This document shows positions 1 through 13,120 of a stretch of DNA of 64,000 bases, in pieces; the stretch's first letter is position 1; each line of letters starts with the position of its first letter. The DNA comes from Pomacea canaliculata (lineage: Eukaryota; Mollusca; Gastropoda; Architaenioglossa; Ampullariidae): assembly GCF_003073045.1 (NCBI RefSeq), contig NC_037602.1:15131731-15195730 (forward strand), written 5' to 3'. The position numbers and the translations under genes are program-made. Under the pieces are notes generated by a model that saw nothing but the letters and a program-made list of their open reading frames with translations, did no database searches and was not told the DNA's origin.

Positions 1-160
1 ACTAAAACTATTTAAGACTATATTTTATTGAATATAAATGATACAATTTATGCCTATGTACTTTAAATGTTTTAAAGGCATTACAAAAGGTTTTGGAGAT
101 TACTGTTACTCCGCTAATATGCCGATAGCAGTTTTTAAGTTGTCCAAGCACCATGAAAAC

Positions 161-3100
161 ATGGCCAGGCGTACGCCGCCCAACCTATCCAGCGTCCTGA
201 CGTTCCCTCAAGTTGCGAAAGTCATATTAAGTTGTCTGCCAGCAAAAACAATCTACACAAGCGCAAGGTACCACGTATACTTTCAGCGTATGCAATGTGC
301 ATTGTCTTTCTTTCATAAATACCAGTTGAAATATCGAAACGAATAGTGATATATCAGAATTACGCATCCAGCTTTTAGTGCCCATGATAGTTTCGGTTTG
401 TTTTTCCTCATTATTAAGACTCATATATTTATTACACCAACTCTTGAAGAAGTAAATTTAGAAGAGGAAATTTTCATCTCTCGCAAATTCAAGCACTTTC
501 ACTTGAATTTTTTTTTACAAAACAGTTTTCCAGTACCAGGATCCAAAGTAAAGACTGTCATATATAAAAAAGAAGTCAGTTTACTCACAGCATCAGTTGT
601 TTACAAAATAGTCAGCAGTACTTTATTCTAAATGTTATAAAGGAATAGGGCCCCATACACTAGTGCTTCAGTAACTGTGTCAAGGGCCTGTCATTTCTTC
701 CGCCTTCTTTATCCTGGGAGATCTATATGCTGGCAGGCAAGATTTTTAGTCTCCTGCGCAGACCTTGAACCATCAACCTTCTATGCCATCAATCACCAGG
801 GAACAAATGTTACTTGGGTACTTGATGTTAACTTATAAACCTTACACGTAATGCCTAATTTTAACCAATGCAAACCCTATTTCCCATCTTTAAAATATCC
901 TTATCACCTGGGTCATTAAAAACAATGCACAAAACAGCATGCCTATTCCCCTCTATTCAGTCTGCTCAGCTCCACTTCCCTCCCCCCTGTTCAGTGGGAT
1001 TGTACCCGATTTTATGTTCAAATACCGTAACTCTTTCTATATAGTTTGCACCCACAAATGTAAATATCTTTATAACTACAGCTCAGTTGTGTTATTACAC
1101 CCATATTGAATGAGTTGAAATAGTGTTGTGTGATGCCTGCGTGCCACATGAGTTAACACATCTTTACCATCACCAAGCTCAGGGGCCTCACCACATTATA
1201 TTCATCTCCTACTTTAAAGGACCTCATACTTATATGTTGATGTGAAATAATTATACCTTTCACTTAAATAATAATGAAATTTCTTTGTAATCAGTTACAT
1301 ACAATGTGATAACATAGGCTTCCATGCATGTGGGCACAACCCCATACATACTGTTATTATTAAATCTACAGTGATTGTCCTTTACTGCTGGAATGCAGCG
1401 AGTCTTTGCATTGTTCTTCGTTCTTTATCTGCATGACCTTGTTTCAGCACAATGAGTCTGCCTTTGGCTGAGATATTGGGCTTTATAAAGTCTCACATTA
1501 TTATTATATGCACAACCATGTGCTCACATACACTTATACACCTGTGAATTCATAAATTTGACAAGAAGTGTAATCAGGTAAAGAAAGTTATAATATTCAA
1601 AGTAAATATTCAGTGAAAGGTTGGTTTCTTGGGTTCGAAATCTTTTTAAAGATAGGCATCTTTTATTCATTATTATATTTTCTTTTATAAGAACTAACCT
1701 GTTAATGTGTTTTCTACAGATTAGTTTGCAAAACCTGGAACACTCAGGCTGATGTTGTCCTGCAGAGAAGGAGGCAGTACTACTGGGACATTTTTCAGCC
1801 AGATCAAGAAAAAGATGCTGATGGATGCTATCAAAAGATAAAAGACTTTTTTGAGGTACTGAAGTATTTTATTAAGTAAGACATGTCCATAACATCAAAT
1901 TTAGGCTAGAAAAGCATTGTTGTCAAATAGCAAAGTAGTCAAAACAGTATAATTAAACAAATGATTTGAGAAATGGACTTGTATGTGCAAGTCCGTTTTA
2001 TCAAAATGCATGTTTGATTAGCATGTTGTATACTGTTTTTATACTGTTTTGACTATTTAACTGTCCGCTATGCTTCTAGTGCTTTGATCCTTCGTCATTT
2101 ATTTTGCCAGGCTTACAAATACATCATCCTCACCCTATATACAAGTAATCAAAATAATTAGTTTTTAAGTTTGATGATGTCAGATTATACAGTTACAAGT
2201 GATAGTCATTATCCTGATATATTTTTCATCTAGCCTTGCTTTTCAGACTCTTTTTGGCATTTTGTTAAAATGTACCACTAACTGGGAGTGGTAACTGTGA
2301 TGCCTGTTTTTATACAAATAAAGTAAGATACAAAACATTTTAGAACTTGAACCTTATAATGTTTCAGAAACTTCCTGTGAGACCAGAACATGTAATTATC
2401 TTCTGCAGCTCGAAGTTGTGGGAAAGTAAAATTAGATCTTTCAAGCAAGCTACAAAAGTGACATTTTCAAAGGCCTTTCAAAGGCTGCTTCCATTAAGAT
2501 GCAAAGTTTCATGTATCGTCACAGATGGAGTAATTGGTATGTCATATTTAATATTGTTTAAAGTGTTGACATAATAAATATTTAAGTTATTAATAATAAG
2601 GACCATGTTTTTGTCAGTTTGATGATAAGAGTGTTGGAAAATTAATTAGCGAAATCTTTGACTGTCAACATAACATTTGCTCTCTGATTGTTAAACCAGC
2701 AGTGATCAACATTTTGCAGTAACTAATGTTGGTGGAATAATAATAGGTGTAGTAAATCCTAAGATTGTTTTTGATACAGTAGCTCCTTAATGATAATGAT
2801 CATGGTGCATTTCATTGAGCATGATTATTGTATTTTACAATGGTAAAACAGACATTGCATTGAATATGGACCTAGTTGTATATAAAAACATAATACCTGG
2901 ACATAATAAAGACTGAAAGAAGTCTTCGCATGGCCTGTTTTATCAAGTAATGATGAATGCAGCTGATGTAACGTAGTTCAATGTTAATAGCATGGATAAT
3001 ATGTACAATGAATATGCATTGTTAGATGACAGTCCTTGTCAACTCTTTACAGTTTTGTCAAACCACATTTATCTTGGTAGTTGAATGAGATTTGTAAAGA

Positions 3101-5569
3101 GTTAATGATCACGGTTTATGGTAAAGTGGGAATTACTTTGACACATTTATTTTCTTTAAATTTGTTTTAATGTCTGCCATCAAAATGTTTTCAATTACTG
3201 CAATATCCTTTCACACTACCTTATATTTTGCTTACCAGGAGAAATAGCTTTGACTTGGAAGTTTGTTAGCTTGAAAATTATCTGTTTTAGTTTTTCTTTT
3301 TCTTTATTGGAGGATAGAAGGTGATTTGGTGTCCCTTCTCATGGCATTGCTAGCCAGTTACAGTGGTGTGCTGTCAAAACTGCCTGCATACATCTAGCAT
3401 CTAGTGTTTCATATGTAGGTGTCGTTGCTTTAAATTCCTCATCAGTACAAATTCCTTTGCACCCCAAAAGTTGTAGACTTGATACGTAAAAGGCATGTAC
3501 AAGCAGCTGCATATTTTTTCATCAGGTACATCTTCAGACTTGAAACAGACTTTAGAATTGGAGCAGAATGATGTCCAAGCAGCTTCTGTTTTGTGCTTTG
3601 GAAAACCCTCGGGACTGGAGCTTCGAAGTTTGAAACTGAATTCTGCGATAGCTACTGAAATGATGAATCATGTAAAGAGACAGAGAGGCAGCATGCCTCA
3701 GGAGTAAGTTGGGAATAACTTTGAGTGGTAAAATAAAATTGCTGAAAGAAGTATTTCTAACATTAAAAGAGAAGAGAGAGAAGCACAAAGCTAAACTGGG
3801 GTGTTGGATATCGATGGTCACATGAAGCCGACATAAAGTTGTAGATATTAACTTCCACAGCAGCATTCACATGAACAGCAATGTTTTGTGAGAGTAATGT
3901 AGCTAGATATGCCAGGCAAGAAAAAAAGGGAAGAAGTATCATGGGTAATTATCTTAACAGCAAGATAACAGTGCACTTTAATGTACATGGAGGAAATCTA
4001 TCCAGTAAATATTTCATGCCTAACAGTCTCACTTAGGAGTGATAATTTTGTCATTAGTACATTAGCCACCGAGAAAGGCATTCTTACATGCAGCTAACAC
4101 GTTTCAGGACTAGGGTTACTGCAGTATTAGGAGACATTCATAATAGTACAATAGTATAATACATGCAGAACATAAGATTCACAGAACACATAAGTGTAAC
4201 TTTTTTGTACTAAGTTTGTTGCTTTTTGGTTTTTAACACTTGATGGGCTCTTTAGACTCATATTCTTTGACTTGTAAACATGAATGTGGGAACAATAGGT
4301 GAGCTCATGCCAAACAAGTATTTGTGAAAACCGAGTGCAGGTAGCCTAGTGGTTAGAGCATTGGTGTTCCCACTAGCCAGTTCCATACGTGTGTAATATA
4401 GCATAAGTCCCAGTTGTAGAATTGGATGCCTGATTTCTTGGAGGGGTGGGGAGGTAAGACAATGAAAGGATAGGCATTGTTCTTACAAAAACTGGCCTCA
4501 AGAAGTGGGATCTCCAACACCTCACTCTCCAGTGACCGAATGGTCCTGGAATAACATTTTGCTTTTTATTACCCTCCTCCACCCCCACCCCACTCTACAT
4601 AGGAAGATTTGTGATAACCACTTTTTTTGGATCCTGTCGTTTAAACTTAATATCTTGCAATTCATCAGGCTGGCTTCTGTGAGTAAAGATCTAAAAACAC
4701 TGCTGGCATTCAGTGAGGATTCCTGTGAAACAGAAATTGGACAGACACTCTATAAGGCACTTGGGGCCCCGCTGATTGCTGGAGCCATTGTCAAGACCCT
4801 GTCCATGGGTCCAGCGTAAGTACTTCTGCTGTCTTTAACTCCACTATTGTATGGTCTTTTTTTTATGGTGCTTCTCACTGCGGCCAAATTTGAGAACTTT
4901 TATAACTGTATTACCAAAACGCTTATGGGAACCCATGTGATTACATTAGTTACGTTGTATGAAGAATTGTATTTTTCAGTTAATTAGCACGAAATAAAAT
5001 TTAAATGAACTTTTTGAAGGAACTCAAATTTGTGGAACTGGATTAGACTTACAGTTTGACAGTTGTACAGTGTAAACAGTGTTTTTGAGAACATTATTAC
5101 TCCGTACATATTTGTTTTGGCAGTGCCGTCTTGTACACATATTTCTTTTTTGACCGTGCCAGATTGTTTACATTATGTTATCTTATACAGGCACAAAGAC
5201 GAGGTGCTCAGTTGTCTGGGCTTCTGTGGTGCTGACATCCAGACGGCATCAGTTATGTTTTCCATGCAAGTGGACACTTCCGAAGAAGCTGAAAAGGTTG
5301 CTGCACGCTTGAGACAAAAAGTAGTAGGAATGCCTTTAAAAAATTCGATTGCTTTCATGTTTGCCTGTGTTGGAAGGGGAGAATATCATTATGGTTTACC
5401 CAGCGTGGAGTCCAGTGCTTTCCGCAAGTACTTCCCTGATACACCACTACTTGGACTTTTTGGCAATGGAGAAACAGGATACGAGTTTCCCATAGAGGGA
5501 GATGTGGGTGACATTCCACGTATGTTTCATGCCTACACCACAGCAGTAGTTTTGCTTTGTCTGCCATGA
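161..5569 (+). CDS. FBXO22: F-box only protein 22-like (F-box plus FIST_C), complete six-exon gene
   Basis: Exons: 161-267, 1720-1855, 2368-2536, 3526-3703, 4669-4815, 5191-5569. They sum to 1116 nt, giving 371 aa plus TGA, and all junctions are GT-AG and in phase. Exon 1 carries the start of the F-box (FPQVAKVILSCLPAK). The junction codon is Arg, and exon 2 continues with LVCKTWN, as expected for an F-box. Later exons match the FBXO22 FIST domain; the last exon carries the family signature FMFACVGRGEYHYG, then FRKYFPDTPLLGLFGNGE and a terminal FHAYTTAVV. FBXO22 is known as a substrate-recognition subunit of SCF (Skp1-Cul1) ubiquitin ligases. The protein is slightly shorter than the vertebrate one (about 400 aa). 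In-frame upstream ATGs exist at 38 and 119; 161 was chosen because it leaves a short N-terminus before the F-box. No disruption is seen. Confidence in the family is high; exact borders are inferred from splice motifs. Confidence 0.93.
268..1719 (+). other. FBXO22 intron 1
   Basis: The donor is GTACCA after 267 and the acceptor is TTTCTACAG before 1720. The short open frames inside look like chance. I see no other gene in this 1.45 kb. Confidence 0.8.
1936..2055. mobile_element. Small inverted-repeat element (MITE-like) in FBXO22 intron 2
   Basis: The 17-bp arm TAGTCAAAACAGTATAA at 1936-1952 is matched by its exact reverse complement at 2039-2055. A small inner hairpin (GGACTTG...CAAGTCC) lies near 1975-1994. 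The element is about 120 bp, AT-rich and has no coding capacity. Target duplications were not clear, so the family is not assigned. Confidence 0.5.
4334..4610 (+). mobile_element. tRNA-derived SINE-like element in FBXO22 intron 4
   Basis: A clear RNA polymerase III box A (TAGCCTAGTGG, 4342-4352, followed by TTAGAGC) is followed 27 bp later by a box B-like AGTTCCATAC at 4379-4388. The tail (to about 4610) is pyrimidine-rich, with CCTCCTCCACCCCCACCCC. Spacing and order fit a tRNA-related SINE head. The 3' boundary is approximate. Confidence 0.55.
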
Positions 5570-6864
5570 TGCACAATCTGTCATCTACTGTTGTGAATAA
5601 CGCTCGTGTCTGGACAGTAAGGGTTTGGTGAAGAAACAGAATTTATTAATATTGGGCTTGGGTAGGCCATTGAAGAAAATGTTCACAATAGACACAGACA
5701 CACCATAGCAAGCTATAATCACACAGCATTTCAAAGTATTATGTAGTTGGATTTAATGTTAATGATAGTAATGTTTTGTGACTTGATGCCCAAGACACAT
5801 GAAGTTATATTAGGTACTGCTCCCAACTTAATTACTTGTGGATGAATGAAGGAATACAAATTATGCTGGAAATGAAGAAAAGAATGCAGCTCTTGGAGAC
5901 AGCTCTTACTTGATGACAGGACTGCACTTGAAGCTGCCATTGCGAGGAACAAGATATTGTCTTTAGTGTTGATAGTTATTATGAATCATACATCTGTTGC
6001 AGATGTAGAAGGATTGAGGAGAATTGGGCAAATGAAGGATAGTTAAATCATGAATGGCAGAACATTGTATCAGGATGGTGCTAATTTTTGCGCAGCAAAT
6101 GTGATGAATATATTGTGAAACAGTGAATTTAAATATTTGTTGTAAAAAATAAAATTATGATGAATCAAGCAGCTTGCTTCAACATTACAAAGTGTGACTT
6201 GATTTTGCATTGGATGTAGCAAAACCAAAGGAATCTGACATACTGCAGAATAATAAATATTGGTTGAGTTTGCATTAGCCATGTATTGCAGAAGAGTAAA
6301 CGTGTATGATAACTGCAAATCAAAATGTACGAAAACACAAGACCGAACATCAGATTTCTCAAAAAATATATATATAAAGGTTTGCAAGGAATGATGCTCA
6401 TAACTTTATATGCAGATTAAATGTGGGTATATATTGTGTAAATAAGTATAAATATAGAAATTCAATGCCCAGTACTCCAAAGCCATTGAAGAAAAATTTC
6501 TTTAGACCACAGCCTTGTGAGCATTTTGTATGCACATAAGCTGGTTCTTCAGTGTTTTAGTCATGAATCAGATCTTGTATTACTTAGCTTTCCTAAGAAA
6601 ATGAATGGCCTCAAGCATGACTCTTCTATCTCCATGATTTTGCTTATATTGCTTTTCTAATCACTCACCACCTATTGGCATTATTTTCGCCTCATAGTTT
6701 CTCCAGCAAACTGAGTCTCTGAGCTTTTGTTCATTTTTGGAATGTCACCTGTATCGACTCAAATAGTCTTCAGAATTCATCTGTAGGTAGCTAGCAGTGA
6801 TTCTAGTTTCAACCTTACTTTCAGATATGCGTTTTCAATCCACCCAACCCTGCGGAACAAACAC
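5570..6864 (+). other. FBXO22 3' UTR and intergenic spacer
   Basis: No coding signal is seen between the FBXO22 stop and the end of the convergent gene. Canonical AATAAA signals on the + strand are at 6148-6153 and 6253-6258, either of which could end the FBXO22 mRNA. The rest is AT-rich unique-looking sequence. Confidence 0.6.
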
Positions 6865-6870
6865 TTTATT
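6865..6870 (-). terminator. Polyadenylation signal of the minus-strand cystine-knot gene
   Basis: TTTATT on the + strand is AATAAA on the - strand, only about 10 bp past the TGA at 6881-6883. This implies a very short 3' UTR. Confidence 0.55.
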
Positions 6871-6880
6871 TATGCATTGC

Positions 6881-9361
6881 TCACTCAGGGGCTCTTGTGG
6901 ATTCTGTGGCAGTCGTTTGGGTGGTAGTACCCGAGGCAGGGGAGGGCACAGCTTTCCAGAAGTCGGGCGGAGCGTCGACGACCCTCACTTGTCCTCCGTG
7001 GAGACTGAGGCCGTGGGCGGCCAGCCTGCCCCTGGAGCTGACCAGCTGCTCGCGCACAGATGAAAACTGGTGGCCGCCGACGTTGAGGCACTCGCAGTGG
7101 GAGGGCACTTCGTGTGCCACAAAGCCGAGCCCCCGCCCCGACGTCCACACCAGCGACCAGTGAGCACGACTCATTTGCAGGCAGCGGCCGCTGTTGCCGC
7201 CGTTGCAGGGAGCGTTCTCGTTCCTGTTGATCCACAGGGAAAGATTTGGTTACAGAAAGGGCTTTTGTGAAATTCATCCACTATGTATTGGAATGAGGGA
7301 AGCTCAAATGGACAATAAATCGTAATGAAATGTATAAATCATTAAAAAGGGGAAAAAGCAAGTTGCGCAGATGACAGGATTTTTTTTTTTAATGAAAGTC
7401 CATGGTATCATGACCTCATAAGATTCCTCGTTCTTGCGACTGTACAACTGTCCACCCTTTGCATAAAAGAGTGATTTTTTAAAAAAAATCTACAATTGTG
7501 ATAGTTAACAAGGCTTAATGGGATTTCTGTATTTCAAGCACTCTGTCAGTGATCGACCTGCTCGCTTGAAGATCGGTTAACGTGTGTTTGGCTTGGGTTG
7601 AAATTCTAAAACACACACACATATCAACAAACCATGTCGCACGGAACTGATTTTTATTTATTTATTTTATTTTTGCACTAATCTGTGTACTGAAGTGTTA
7701 TATTCGTTTATAATATGAGAAGGATTGTCATTATCGCTGATGGTTAGCAGCATGGTTTCTGTGTTGACATGTCTGTGTGTATCTTTTCATCAGTCGGTAG
7801 TGGGGTGGAGATGGTGTCGTGAAATACTTACACACATCTGCCGGACGGAATGAACTGGTAAGCGTTGTCGAAGTTGACGACCGTGTGGTTCATCCCTGCG
7901 AAATCCACGACCCATTCTGCGATCTCGTACCCGATCTCCCTGCAACGGCGAGCCAGACTTGTATATAAAGCTTTACCCAAACGGGTTTTATGTTTGATTA
8001 GGTTAGGAAACATTAATGGAAGAGAAAGGAAGCAGGAGTATGCACACACATTTATCATGACTTTGGAATGTGCGATATCGTATGGCGATTTCTGGAATGA
8101 AATGCTCGAGAAGGGTGTTCCGCTTACACGAAGGTGTTCAAAGTCAAAAAATATTCCGAAATGAGAAAGAGACAGGATTGAGGGAGGGGGAGAATTAGTT
8201 TCAGTGTTACATGACTTCGTTAAGAAATATTCAGTGCGGTATGGTCGAGTCATTAGCAATTAGCGACCTGCGGTTTAGTTTGTAACATAACTCACACTAA
8301 GTCAAATATCTTTTATAGCCTCCCCTAAAGTGGGAACCGGTATTTTGATCTTTCATTCCCAGCCGGAAGCTCCGGTCTGGTAACCAAGTACTACATCCTG
8401 TTCATATAAAAGCAGTGAACAATACGAGATTTCAATCAATGGCAGATGATCCTCTCTGTATCGGTGTTAGGCACCAACAGACCGTCCTATTCGAGAAGTC
8501 CATTCTCCTGTCTTCAAACACCGACATCACCATTAGATAAATTATTTTTTTTTATCGATGTGTCTGACAAGCTTTAAGAACACTGTACAGCAATATGATC
8601 ACACACACGTACAGACATAAACGGTGACCCCACGACAAACCTGCTGCCAGGCCATCGGTGCCGCAACAGCTGGAATGGCTTCCCTTGGAACCCGAAATGC
8701 ACGGGAAAAAAGACAAAAGACAAAAACAAAAAATTGCTCACGTAACACAGTTTCCACAGCGACCGTCAGGTGGGGTGGACGAAAACGTTGCCGCTTGGAT
8801 ATCCGCATGTTTTCTTTGTGCCACCAGGCGGCGCGAGGGCGCGTACATTCGGTCCCCTGAGGTCGACGTCTGCAAGAAATCCAATGTCCATGTCTAAAAG
8901 CGTACTAAAAGCGTAACTGGCCTCTTCCGTTCTTGAGATATTTTTAACATTCCGTGGTCGTAAAAATCATTACGGTACACCGAGAATGCGTTTTTAAGTC
9001 CAGACATAAGGATACCTACCCAGTGTCCTCGCCCAGGCACCACACGCATCAGGTCGTTCTCCGCCAGAAAGGCCCCCGGAAACAGTCTCCTCAGCTCATC
9101 AGGGTTGTCGAGGCTGCAGGAGCGGTTGTCCAGCATAGCCAGGTGCAGGTCTTTGAAGAAGACACGGCCAAGATTGCTAAGCCGGTCACGGAGGTCGTCA
9201 CGGCTGAGGCTGCTGCCTCCTCTGCTGGTCCCCCCTGCCCCCAGGGAGCGTCCTCTTTGACGGGTGGGCCATACGCTGCTGGGAAGGCGCAGGCAGCAGA
9301 GGAGAGGAAGATGAAAGAACAGGTATGCTGTCGTCACCACGGAGTTGCTGCACCCAGACAT
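6881..9361 (-). CDS. Secreted cystine-knot protein, Spätzle/neurotrophin-like (paralogue A)
   Basis: Exons in transcript order: 9361-9020 (ATG at 9359-9361), a small uncertain exon 8669-8641, 7939-7832, 7223-6881. The model is in phase and gives 273 aa. Exon 1 encodes a signal-peptide-like N-terminus (hydrophobic YLFFHLPLLCCL) and a pro-region with LRRLFPGAFL. Exon 3 encodes VVNFDNAYQFIPSGRC, and exon 4 encodes C...GRCLQ..RAHWSLVW and then EVPSHCECLNVG. The order G..VVN, QxIPxGRC, CxQ..xxHxxL, CxC follows the Spätzle/neurotrophin knot. Such proteins are extracellular ligands (Toll or neurotrophin-type receptors in known cases); the receptor here is unknown. About 66 Ser/Thr-rich residues follow the CxC, an unusual extension. 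The first knot cysteines are not in the chosen frame of the small exon. IL-17 is the main alternative fold, less likely because of the QxIPxGRC and QxxRAHW motifs. Confidence 0.72.
7224..7831 (-). other. Last intron of paralogue A
   Basis: The donor is GTAAGT (7826-7831 on the reverse strand) and the acceptor is CAACAG just above 7223. Phase 2 carries through, with Val at the junction. Apart from T-rich and ACAC runs near 7610-7670, nothing else is seen. Confidence 0.75.
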
Positions 9362-12300
9362 ACCCTGTAATCAAGCTGCTTTTGTCTGAATGGATACTTT
9401 AATTGCTGAAGTCTATTAACGGTATTAGGAAAAAAAGTGAACAAAGCAAAGGTGGGTATGTAAACTAAACTCAAGCAAGAGCTAATTGCAGAGAAAGAGC
9501 GTTGTCTTGATGCATGTTGACCACAAATACCCGAAATAAGTAAATCGAATTTAGCTGATTCCTGAAGAAAAATGTGTGACATCTACCTTTCCGAGAAACA
9601 TGGAGTTGCGATGAGTAGTACCAATGAGAGAATTAAGTACATCAGTAGCACAGTCACCCTGGACCACTCCTGTCCAGAATCAGGCGTGCGGGAAGCAAGC
9701 GGTGAAGCAAGTACACTGTACTTCTAATCGAGGGGTGAGTTTGTGTGTATGGTCTTCTTCAAAGTGCATAATCTGCAAAGTGCAGAATTCCCCAAAACCT
9801 CAAGGGTGACAAGACTGTAAGCGATGTGCGGGCGATGTGATTAACGATCACAGAGGCGTGCCGGACAGACAAGTCGGGAGGATGGGGCGGCGAGAGATGA
9901 AAAAACACTAAGAGCAAACTTTAGGATGAAAGCAGATGTTGAACGACGACGTAACGAAACTGTGTAACAGGACGACAGGAAGTCGACGAGCTGTAGCTGT
10001 TGTCGTGTAAGATTATAACTGTAGTAGCTAGGTTATACGGTTAATGACTTGCTTTAAATCCCACCCTCCCCAGGAGGCATTATAACAGAGAAGACATTGT
10101 ACTTCTCTCCCTAACAAAAGTTGACTCTGGAAGACAATTCAGCCAATTCATGTGGGGCTGTTCTAACTATTCCACAGACGGAGGTGGGATAATATCGAAG
10201 GAATATATGTACATAGCATCCGAAGATGGTACACATCTTAAAGAAGACAGTTAGCTGTGGAGAAATAACTTTTGTTTGGCGTCTGTAATCAAAGAACTTT
10301 CGAATGATAAACCATTTTGTTCAGACTAATTCTTGGCACTTCGTGTACGACTTGTCTTCCTTCGTGTTCACTGGTCCCATCACCTCACACTCGCCTACCG
10401 AGGCAAGTAATTCTGGCGGAAAACGCAACAGCATTTTCCACAAAGAATCTTGTCGCAGTCAGGATTCAACATTTTACCTATAGGGAGGAATTAGGCTAGC
10501 GGGCTTAACCCTTTCTGCGTGTGCCAACCATTATAACAAGAAACATTATGGTTAAAAGCTGTGACTAGAGGACCAGCGGAACTGTCTCACGGAAGACGGT
10601 GAAGGGGATGGTGGGAATTCATCGTCCTTCATCAATTTGGAATGTGACGATGCTGACGTGACATATTCTTCACACAGAGAAGTAACATTAACTGTGCAAC
10701 ATCTGAATATCAACGAGTATTATGAAATTATTATGTATTATTAAGTGGCATACATGCGCTATAGCATAATCGTCGCCACCTGTCAAAAATATGGCAGAGA
10801 AGATGGAGGCGGAGTTATGGAAACTGTATGATATCATGTTGTAAGGTAGCATCCACAAACTCAAATACCAAACACTCACGACAGTAAACAAATAGTCACG
10901 AGAGCGAAGGAGTTAAAACCCTCGAGACACAGCGGCAAGCAACACATGACGTCAGCCTTCACAAAAGGTAAAAGGTGAATCCAAATTTAATGCATAGATC
11001 TAGCGTAATTTGCATGTTTTCGGTTTGTCAGACTCCACCTGCTTTTAAAACAAATCCGCAGCGACGCGGTAATAAATTATTTACAAAAAAACTGAGATAC
11101 AAACGACAGGTGAGAGCATGCCAACAGACATTGTCTAGGGAGGGGGAATTTACGACGTCTGCCCCGCGCCATGCTGAGTAAGATGTTTTCGGTTCAGTGC
11201 TGCTCACAAGGAAGATCTGTGTGACTGTTGCTGGCGTCTGCGTGCATGTGAGGGAGAGTGTGTGCACGTGTGTGAGGCCAGTGGACAGGTGACGGTGCTT
11301 TTTTGAAGTGGGGGGGGGGAATAGTACCATATTAAGTTGCGCCACTTATTTAAACTAGAAAAGAGATTGCTTGACATTCAAGGTGGCGATAACGGTTGTC
11401 GGCGTGTAACTGATAGTCCCAGTACAGACTACCTCTACCCAGTCACTTCATTTTCTCCGACAATGTCCAGAGGCTGTAAGTACAGAGAAAAAGAGGGACA
11501 TCAACAGTAAACAACACCTTCGTCATCATGGAACAGGGACCCTCCTTCCACACCTCCCCTAGCCTCTTACTTTCCCATCCTCCACTCCCTTGTTGCTCAG
11601 ATGTCCACCCCACATCATCCCAAACTGCATGATGACCACTTCTGACGATGATGACTCATTGATGTTACGAGTGACCATCATCTTGTTTTCTGCCAGTGGT
11701 GGGAAGTGATGTCGTAAGGTGACTTGCTGGTGGACAATCAGACAATTGAGGTTTGTAACAAGCACAATGTTTTGTTACTGATTTGTCTGACATGACTTTT
11801 GTCTCTCTTTAGCCTCTTGTCCCTCTTGAATCCATGAACTTTACCAGCTACTAGTGTTAAGAAAGACATCAATACAGTAGCCAGCTAAAAGACCTCAAAA
11901 CCAAGTTGGCCTTTTTCAGCATCAGCATCAGTCAGATTAGTGTTAGTGGCATCCTTTGCTCTTTCTCTGCCCAGTCGGAAGAAATGGGTGCATGGGGATA
12001 AAACTTCTGTCTTCAATATACTATGCTTTTGATTCGTTGAGCCACTTAGTCTTTTCTTCTGCGGCGACTGGTATTTGGGACGCTTTATTTTAATATTTAT
12101 TTTTCATAAGTTGCGGACGAGCGTTCCCAAGTCACGTACAGGGCATGACGAGAAGTGGGGAAGATGGAGGGTGAGTTCTCGCCCAGTCATCGTCTTTGAT
12201 CTGTGTAGTGGCGATGGTGGTTGCGGTGGTGGTGGTGCTGATGGTGCGGGGAGGGATGTGAGGTAAGTATGCACCTTCTGGGTCAACCGAGGAGAGTCTC

Positions 12301-12829
12301 AGACAACACCAGTCTGGGGGTCTGGAGCGATGAGTGTCAAGTCACGACCTTCGTCTGGGCATGCGTGACAAGTTACCTGTTTCACGGCGAGAGACCACTC
12401 CCCTACCCACCCTCCATCCCTTTACCACCTGCACCCCAACCCCGGTGATGTAGCGTTGTGGCCAGTCTTTCAAAACTCGGGCTCACACCCCGTCACGCTC
12501 CACTATTAATTAAATAGCAGACCATCGTGTCAATGTCTGTCACTTGTTTTTCTTTTTTGCCACACTCCACTTTTTTATATTTTACGGCTCGGTGTTTTGG
12601 AAGTGCACGAGGGGTCAAAATCAACATAGATGACTGAGGACGCTTCTTCAGATGCCAGTTTAATGGGCAGAGGGCCTGCTGTAAATTTTCTACCCGCTTG
12701 CAGCTAGGACGTCACACACCGTCACGACGTGTTGTTACATCACCCCTGTGACGCCACTCTCGTGACGTACCAATTACCGGGAAACCGTTCTAACTAGGAT
12801 ACACGGACCTCACCAATCGAACAAGCAGC
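9362..12829. other. Non-coding stretch upstream of paralogue A
   Basis: No open frame here resembles a known protein, and frames are short on both strands. Contents are unique-looking sequence with CpG-containing patches near 9840-10000 and a G-run near 11310. The promoter of the minus-strand gene should lie just above 9361, but I cannot mark a core element. Confidence 0.5.
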
Positions 12830-13120
12830 ATAACAAAAAAAAACCAAAACAAACCAAAAAACAAAAACAAAAACAAAAATGTATAAACCCCCAAACATAT
12901 GTAAAAAATGTAAAAACCCCCAAACAAATAAACCAAAAAAACCACCAAAAAAAATCAAGAAACAAATAAAAAAACAACAAAAATAATAAAAGAAGAGGCA
13001 TATAAAGACAATAAATAAAAGACGAAACAAACAAAAAAATAATAAAAAAATAAAGAAAGCAATGAATGAAAAAAATAAATAAAAATCAATAAAGAAATAA
13101 ACAAGCAAAAAAAAAAAAAA
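12830..13120. repeat. A-rich low-complexity tract (CAAAA/AAATA-like)
   Basis: The + strand is almost pure A with scattered C, G and T (CAAAAACAAA, AATAAATAAA patterns). The Phe-rich frames on the - strand are artefacts of this composition. Confidence 0.8.
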
